From contig NC_133219.1 of assembly GCF_040436345.1 (NCBI RefSeq), positions 24,030,709 through 24,094,708 of the forward strand: a stretch of DNA of 64,000 nt. The letters are read 5' to 3'. The position numbers were made by a program, and so were the translations under genes. Under the pieces are notes generated by a model. It was given only the letters and a program-made list of their open reading frames with translations. It searched no databases and had not been told where the DNA came from. Below, piece by piece: positions 50,623 to 64,000 of the stretch (the first letter of the stretch is position 1; each line of letters starts with the position of its first letter). This DNA comes from Pagrus major (lineage: Eukaryota > Chordata > Actinopteri > Spariformes > Sparidae).

Positions 50623-51468
50623 CGTGCACGTGCATAATCAAGAATGCATTACCTGCAGCTCTTGCAGCAGGTCTCCACACAGCGCAGATTCGAACAGCTC
50701 TTTTCCGTTCTGATACGTCTTGATAATCTTCAGCTTGATCTCTGGAGAGCTGGTTTTCTTCAGCACCCCACTAGGGGTGTTGGACGGGGCGTGAGAGGGC
50801 TGAGAAGAGGGCGTACTGTCCACAAGGGAGGGGGGTGGACTGGAGGAGGGCAAGTGTAATGGGGGAGGAGGGGGGAGAGTGTGGGTCATGATGTGAGGCG
50901 TCTGGGGCATGTGGTGCTGGGAGGGCAGCGGCGGCGGTGGCGGAGGACTGTGTGGGTGCGGGTGGGTTTGTATATGGGGTGGGTTTGAGTGGAAATGGTG
51001 CGCATGGTGGTGGTGATGGGGGTGATGGTGGTGGTGGTGGAGGTGTGGGTGATGTGTGGGCAAAGGGGGAGACACAGGAGACAAGGGTCTCTCCTGGAGG
51101 CCCGGACCTCTCAGGACAGTCCCCTCTCCCGGCATGAGACCGTGCTCTCCGTAGCTCCGTATGGCCCCATAGCCATTAGCTGAGCCGTTGGGGAACTGCG
51201 AGTACATGGAGAACTTGGCCTGCGGTTCGTACATGCCCAGACCCGGCGGGTAGCCGTTGGAGACCTGCGACATGTCCTCCGAGGCCGACGGCGGGTAGGA
51301 AAACTCTGCATCCAGGGCAGCATCGTAGGAGGGTCCACCATCCTCTCCCGGGTCACTGCCGGTGTCACAGGTGCCTTCCTGTCTGATGTTGGCTGAGTCA
51401 ATGAGCTGAGGGGGTTGCTGAATTGTATTTCCCATGATCCCTTGCATGAAAGAGAAGGAGAAATCCAT
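35806..51468 (-). CDS. nsd3: NSD3 histone H3K36 methyltransferase, 24 coding exons
   Basis: Exons (5' to 3'): 51468-50653, 50138-49890, 49791-49629, 49516-49362, 48794-48165, 48085-47896, 47797-47697, 47199-47154, 47049-46919, 46541-46416, 46324-46198, 46123-45923, 45135-44956, 43284-43138, 40255-40099, 38320-38118, 38006-37894, 37793-37647, 37545-37423, 37091-36975, 36879-36738, 36641-36535, 36435-36231, 36077-35806. Total 4848 nt, or 1615 aa (human 1437). NSD3 methylates H3K36 on nucleosomes. Order of parts: N-terminus [14 protein letters not shown], nearly identical to human; His/Pro-rich insert at 137-213; BRD4-ET-binding motif [12 protein letters not shown] at 243-254; PWWP1 (about 374-440, PWWP at 388-391); acidic Glu/Gly linker; Cys/His PHD fingers (about 866-1130); PWWP2 (about 1131-1195); AWS Cys cluster; SET (about 1309-1430) with [13 protein letters not shown] and ELTFNYN; post-[15 protein letters not shown]-terminal PHD/C5HCH. 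The SET core is intact. Intron 2 looks GC-AG. Confidence 0.96.
39360..39590. mobile_element. Fragment of a common fish interspersed repeat (nsd3 intron)
   Basis: The stretch GTCAGCAGGATTAC, CAATGGATTTCCACAAAATTTGG, GGAGGATGGGTCTC and TTAACTTTTGG resembles a repeat widespread in teleosts. Recognition is from memory; no ends were defined. Confidence 0.45.
40261..43137 (-). other. nsd3: nsd3 intron 14, repeat-bearing
   Basis: A large intron between the exons carrying the PHD region and PWWP2. It contains a GT microsatellite next to the acceptor (about 40277-40313) and the foldback element at 41704-42042. No extra exon was recognised. Confidence 0.6.
41704..42042. mobile_element. TTAA-flanked foldback element in nsd3 intron
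   Basis: The left end is TTAAAAGGGACAGGTCACCCC and the right end is GGGGTGAACAGGTGCATTAA. Behind these, about 95 bp of each arm match in inverted orientation (CTGTAGTG.TATTT..CCATCTA in both). TTAA at both borders suggests a TTAA-targeting superfamily. It belongs to a repeat type very common in percomorph fish. No coding frame. Confidence 0.65.
43685..44612. mobile_element. MITE, about 930 bp, with long diverged terminal inverted repeats
   Basis: The left end AACACTTTATATTAGGGG and the right end, reverse-complemented AACACTTTATATTAGGGA, continue matching as ACACATATTAACC and further, in decayed form, for over 100 bp. The AAATAAAT-rich interior has no coding frame. It sits in an nsd3 intron (43285-44955). 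Confidence 0.65.
44631..44669. repeat. Perfect 39-bp palindrome (19-bp arms, 1-nt centre)
   Basis: Arms 44631-44649 and 44651-44669 are exact reverse complements around A44650. It begins 18 bp after the end of the preceding MITE. Confidence 0.9.
50581..50618. repeat. (TG)n microsatellite in nsd3 intron 1 of the coding region
   Basis: About 38 bp of TG repeat, lying 34 bp past the splice donor at 50652 on the transcribed strand (CA on the mRNA sense). Confidence 0.9.
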
Positions 51469-53564
51469 TGTTGGGCTCCTGCATCCTTAACTGTCTTTTT
51501 CTTTGACTGGACCTGTTGACGGAGATATATGCAATCAAATGAAGCACAGGAAGGCTCTGATTAAATCATTATCAATTCCAAATCCTCTTATTTATCCTTT
51601 ATGAAGTCCTGAGAAACGAAATGAAAAGAAATGATAGATCATGTACCACTAGATTGAAAATGCATATGTCAAATACATTCTCGATGTGGCCCTGGTCGAA
51701 CCCCTGGTTCCTGCCAGTCTCTCGCCATTGTGCATCTTTCGTGTTTAAGTGTCCATCAGGTACAATGAAAAACTGCAGCTTCATAATATTTTGTGCTTCT
51801 ATTCTGGGATACCACACTGACCCTGGCTTGCTGTGTGTCACATAAATGTATTTAGGTATATCTGCCATAACGGCATAATGTAATATGAAAATTCTAAACT
51901 AGATTTTGACACAGGGAATATATACAATTAAAACAATGCCTCAAGATATCCTGCAACCCAGAAGGGATTACATACAAATGCAACAGCCCCGGTTTGATTC
52001 CAGCCATAAACCTTTGCTGCATGTCATATTCGATCTTTTCTGTAAGTATCTACACTGTTTAATGGTCCTATTAACGCAAAAAAAAAAGAAAGAAATCTCA
52101 AGAAGTAACCATAAAAATGTAGCTCCTCCTCTCATTGTTATTTTATCTAATATTGTGGTTTAGTGGTACGTGTTTGCAAACAAATTTGCATGTGTGGCAA
52201 ACAACAGAGTTGCCAATCAGCTTTTTAAATAAATCCTAAGATATAATGTGACATGTATTTCAAGCCAATGTACTGGGTCCTTCTTCTCAATGTTTAATCT
52301 TTGGACTGTTGCTCAGGCAAAACTGGCAATTTGTTGACTTTGATGATTAATCAATGTATTAAAAATAATCTGCAGCTTAATCAATAATGAAAAATGGTAG
52401 CTGAATTTACAGGGCTGTCTGAATGATAGATACCAGTGGACAATAAAAGTGGACTTGCATGTTCAAACTCTGAGGCAAATCCTCAACCACAATAACCATC
52501 AATTATCTTAAACTTGCTCTCAGAAAACAAAACAAACTCCAGGCAGCTTGCACTTCTGACTGAGAACTTTTCAACGTTGATAGCCATTAATCATCTGTGT
52601 CAAAAGCCTATAGATCATTTCTTATTTCATCAACACAAGCGCATGGTGGCCTGCTCTCACAAACAAAACAAAGAGCAGCTACCGGAGTGCGATTTGCCCT
52701 CTTATACTTGACACTTTTAGCACTAATCGTGTTTGATTCATCAGCTTCAAAGTGCTGAGGCTCGTCTGCTCTCAGTGAAAAGGGACTGATTGAGGTTTAA
52801 TTTGAGGACAGACTCGGGCTGCCCAGCGTTGGCAAAGGTGGATAACGGTGATGTAAACATCCATACGGTGTCAACTAACGGTCACTATCTATATATATAT
52901 AAACTCGTGATGCTATTTTGGGGTTCACATCTGCTGTGGTAAACATTAATACTGGGTTACAACTGTGTGGCCAATGTAGAAAAACGACTGCGCAGACCAA
53001 AATGTTTCACTGAATGATCTTATAGCTTTCTGCGATGTTAGCCTAAAGCTACCTGGCATCAAAAGCGATTGTCTTTGAGAAGATGTGTCCCCCCCCTCCC
53101 CGTTTCAAACATTTTTGGAAAAACAAACACGACACGGGCAGACGACCATTTCTCTTTTGGTGAACACGACTGAACGTATCCAGTTATTGTGTGTCCGTTT
53201 GTGAACACCACACATGGATCAAGATGAAAGGGGAAGCTAATGTTAGGCTAGGCTAACATTCCATTGCCAATATGGCTGCCCTTGCCCCTTTAAATCAAAT
53301 TGTCTGGCGTGATTATACCTCCATCACTGGCGGTTTGGAGAGAAATGTGGCTGAAAATAAGCTAGCTGCCACCGAAAACGGTCTGTGCTTAGACGGAGGA
53401 AGGAGGAAGGAGGGGGGGGGGACAACAACATGCATCGACAGCGGCTATGGCAAACACGCTTATCGCTAAAGAGGAGAGAGCAGAAGGAGCAGCACAGATT
53501 TTTGATGCCGAGTCGAGAGAGAGAGATGCAAGGAAATTAAAAAAAAACAAAACAGTGTCAGTAC
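51469..53564 (-). other. nsd3: 5' intron of nsd3
   Basis: Sequence between the first coding exon and a probable non-coding first exon. No coding exon was recognised. It contains a mid-intron YY1-like AATATGGCTGC near 53270 that could mark an alternative promoter. Confidence 0.45.
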
Positions 53565-54060
53565 CTGCAGCGTGTCCCATTCTAAACACATACACCAGCC
53601 AGCAACGTGTCCTCGTTTAATCTATAAGAAGAAAAAAAATGAAAAAAAAAAATCCTGTAGTAAAGATAAAGCGCAGGCCTTTTCCTTTTTCGTTTTAACG
53701 CAATTCTCAACAGAAGAGGAGGAGGAGGGGGGGGGGGGTGTTACGCTATCTGGTCGCTGCCCAATCCCAATGCTTGGCTCTTCCTCAATGTAGGGGCAGG
53801 AGCATTTAGTGAGAACCCTGCTAGAGACAGATATGTTCAATTCTCGCCTCCCCCTCCGGTGTGTGCAGGTCTTCTTCTTAATAAAAAAAAAAAATAAAAA
53901 AAAAATCTCTAGCTCCCTCTCCCTCTGGTTCAACAAAAGCACCCTGCTTCCAGTCTCCACCACGGGCCTGTGCTTCCTCCAAGCTCAGCGCCAAATCACT
54001 CAGATACCAAGACTGGAAGGGATAAGAGGAGCACTCCGGGATGTGTAGTTCACTTCTGAT
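53565..54060 (-). promoter_or_regulatory. nsd3: Probable nsd3 non-coding first exon and promoter
   Basis: On the minus strand a consensus donor (CTGCAG|GTACTG) ends an exon at 53565. Upstream at about 54030-54053 the minus strand reads AACTACACATCCCGGAGTGC, which resembles the ZNF143/STAF site (ACTACAATTCCC...TGC), common at TATA-less vertebrate promoters. Exact transcription start unknown. Confidence 0.45.
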
Positions 54061-55549
54061 AGCTCTAATGGGAGAGAGTGTAGGAAGGGAGGGGGAGAGC
54101 TAAAAAAAAAAAGGAGTGGTGGATCAAATGCATCGGCTACACCTACACAGAAATGAAAAGGGGAAATTCATGTGTCATGTTTCATTTGAGGAGGATGTTG
54201 ATGCACTGATGATGTGGAAAGAAAAAAAAAAACAAGAAGTTAATTTTTTTTGTTTTTGTTCGTGTCATCATAGTTTTTTTTTTTTTAACCAGTATTAAAT
54301 AACTGGGTTTTTATAAAAATTTCCACCCTGACCACAACGCGATGCAGATGCTTTCGTTACGTTTGCACCAGCGTCTCTGATTGGCTTTTATACGCCTCCT
54401 CGCCTGATCCGTAGCTCAGAGGAGGTAAACGAGAGAGACGACTCACTCTGCTTCTATTTTCTGGTACCACTTTTTTTTTTTTTTTTTTTTTTTTGTAGTC
54501 TTTTAATGTACACCACAAAGCTTTGTGGATAATATGAACAAAACGCATTTGTAGTATAGCTGTTTATCTGATTGTGTACTACCTAGGATTGGAACATGAC
54601 TCTGAAAGATTATTATTATTGATGATCAGCCACCCAATGCCATGCATACTCGGAGAAGTTTCTGTTATATCTTCCTTTTGTGTCCACAATGTCTGCATAT
54701 TAAAGCCCCTCTCAAGCTCTGTCAGCTTACCCACATTAATTAAGTTGCAATTTATTTTGATATATGGTCACTGGCTGACTAGGATATGTTATATTTTAGG
54801 AATGCATAATACATTTTCCAAAAAAACAATTTAAAACAAGAGGGAATCTGACTAACGTGTAAATTGCAGGTGAAATAAAGCATTTCTGTCAGTAACCACT
54901 ACAATTTGGTAATTTGCTGAATCAGTTAGGCTCCTGGCATGTTAGTATAGATTAGTTTAGTTTATGTAAGAAGGGACAGGGCAAATTAACAATAATAATA
55001 AAAAACGTGGTAATAGATGAGTAATTACCTAAAGCAAGAATTACCTAAAAGGCTATTTTTCATCTGTAAAGGGTTAAGTATGCTTCCTTAAATACAACAA
55101 AGCAAAGAGAGAAAATCCATGTTCTTGCAGTTAAATTTTCAGAATTAAAGACTAATAACAGTGAAGTATATGATACATTTTGCTGTCTGAGTAAAGGAGA
55201 GAGTTGTCAGTCATTGAGGGTACTTGAAATTTCATCCGTCATAAGCAAACTCAGTCCTTTTGCCAAAAATTCTGTAAAGCTTACAGTTATATTCCCTAAT
55301 TTTTCTCAGACCCATCAATTTTTTTTAAGTAAAATAAAATATCTGACAGAATGCACTGAGCTAACACAATTAAAATCTTTTAAACTTGATAAGTACAGAG
55401 ACAAAATAACACTAGGAAGGAAGGAAGGAAGGAAGGAAGGAAGACAGTTTTTTTAAACACCGAGTAAACCATCTTTCAACAGATACGATCTTCGGCTGCT
55501 ACGCACACAACATTCACGCATGTTCACTGTGACCTTTCAGTGCAGCTGC
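54061..55549. other. Intergenic spacer between divergent nsd3 and letm2
   Basis: AT-rich, with poly(T) at about 54471-54494 and an AGGA microsatellite. No gene seen. The head-to-head arrangement matches the human NSD3/LETM2 locus. Confidence 0.55.
55414..55443. repeat. (AGGA)n microsatellite
   Basis: About seven AGGA units. Confidence 0.9.
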
Positions 55550-55910
55550 CTGCGAAGGCTGCACACACCGACGGGACGGCCGGGAGCTGAAACACGACGC
55601 CTCTGAGAGCGATTTAAACGTATAAACCCACCGTAAATGGGTTTATCACCTCTCCAGGAGTCATTTTCGTCGCTCCCGTTTACCTCGACCGATTGTTGTG
55701 GATGGATTACATTATTTTCGTCTCACCAAGAAGCCTTTCGACGCCCAGTCAGCAGCGGCGGCCATAGCTCCGTCATTGACGCTGGAGGTTAGTGGGCTCG
55801 TCATCCGCGGACTGCCATTTCACCAGCTAGCTTAGCCAACGGCAAGCTAACCGGCTCGGCTAGCGCTGCGTGCAAGCTAGTGGTGAATTTACTAGCATGA
55901 TGCTAACGTG
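55550..55910 (+). promoter_or_regulatory. letm2: letm2 CpG-rich promoter and probable non-coding first exon
   Basis: CpG-dense sequence. It contains GCGGCGGCCAT on the plus strand (an inverted ATGGCCGCCGC, YY1-like) near 55757. A candidate donor (CTAAC|GTGAGT) lies at 55907/55908. The coding first exon downstream has a strong acceptor of its own, so a spliced 5' UTR is expected. Confidence 0.45.
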
Positions 55911-56523
55911 AGTCTACCGGTAGCGTTACGTTTTAAAGATTTTCCCCCAATTGTTAAGAGATATTTGGGTGTTACATTGGTAACAGTTAACATTAGCTAA
56001 CGTTTGATTTTCCCCTCAGTTGAGCATTAGTAGTGAAGTAACGTCCATTCAACAGTGGATGTATTCAGGACGATCTGTGAGTGTTTTCCTTACTTCTTAT
56101 ATTGGTTTAGAGAATCTGCTGGTTTAAGCTTAATGACAGCTGAGCAGATGACCGGATTGTTATGTGATATCTGTCAGAAAAGCAGCGAGTGTACGGCTGT
56201 GTCGTGGTTGTGTTGTTACATAATACTGAGCCAACATGCTGTCCCGTTGCGCTCATGCTAATGTTAGCTCGATCACATTAAGTCATTCATAAGTCGGCAA
56301 CTTTCAAAACATGACGCCTGTCATCTGTCTGTTTAGAAGGAGATCGTGTGTGTGTGTGTTTGATTGGACGGATGTTGTTCATAGTCTGCTTTTTGTATTG
56401 TCCAGTCAGCCTGTTGCTGCACTGTAGGAGTGAACTGCAATCGGATACCTGCATGATCTCACTCTCTCTCTCTCTCTCTGTGTCCATGTCTGTCCCGACA
56501 GAATACTGTAATCTGTCCCTGCA

Positions 56524-63901
<7,378 letters not shown>

Positions 63902-64000
63902 TGATTTTTAATGTTGCGCTGTTTCTTCTGTACTTTGCTTTTACTAAGGGTTGACTGTTGCCAGCTGAGTGTTTAAAGTTAAGAAATTTAAGTGGGAATC

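Overview
The window is nuclear DNA from a ray-finned fish, most likely a percomorph-type teleost. The evidence is vertebrate multi-exon genes with short introns, dense CA/TA microsatellites, and many short inverted-repeat DNA elements of types common in spiny-rayed fish. The species cannot be named from sequence alone. There is no bacterial-style system here: no operons, CRISPR or phage.

Layout from left to right: (1) about 95-300, minus strand, a probable 5' exon and promoter of a gene lying off the left edge. (2) 2273-2920, plus, an intronless claudin-5 gene. (3) 3.7-16.0 kb, gene-poor DNA with several mobile-element relics, including a striking 544-bp long-inverted-repeat element at 8843-9386. 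(4) 16319-21702, minus, cdc45 in 18 coding exons (569 aa). (5) 22-26.7 kb, intergenic DNA with repeats. (6) 26763-29274, minus, plpp5 in 7 coding exons (266 aa). (7) 31.4-54.05 kb, minus, nsd3 with a 4.4-kb 3' UTR and 24 coding exons (1615 aa). (8) about 55.7 kb to the right edge, plus, the first 285 codons of letm2.

Two ancestral gene neighbourhoods meet here. claudin-5 and CDC45 are convergent neighbours in human 22q11. PLPP5, NSD3 and LETM2 are neighbours in the same relative orientation in human 8p11. The junction lies in the 22-26 kb interval. The genes are not a pathway: claudin-5 is a tight-junction protein, CDC45 is part of the replicative helicase, PLPP5 is a lipid phosphatase, NSD3 is a histone methyltransferase and LETM2 is a mitochondrial inner-membrane protein. 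nsd3 and letm2 are arranged head to head across about 1.6 kb.

Exon boundaries were read from splice sites, reading-frame continuity and remembered human orthologues. Every junction keeps frame, and the summed coding lengths of the complete genes are exact multiples of three. Two introns appear to use GC-AG splice sites. Repeat boundaries and all regulatory calls are approximate.
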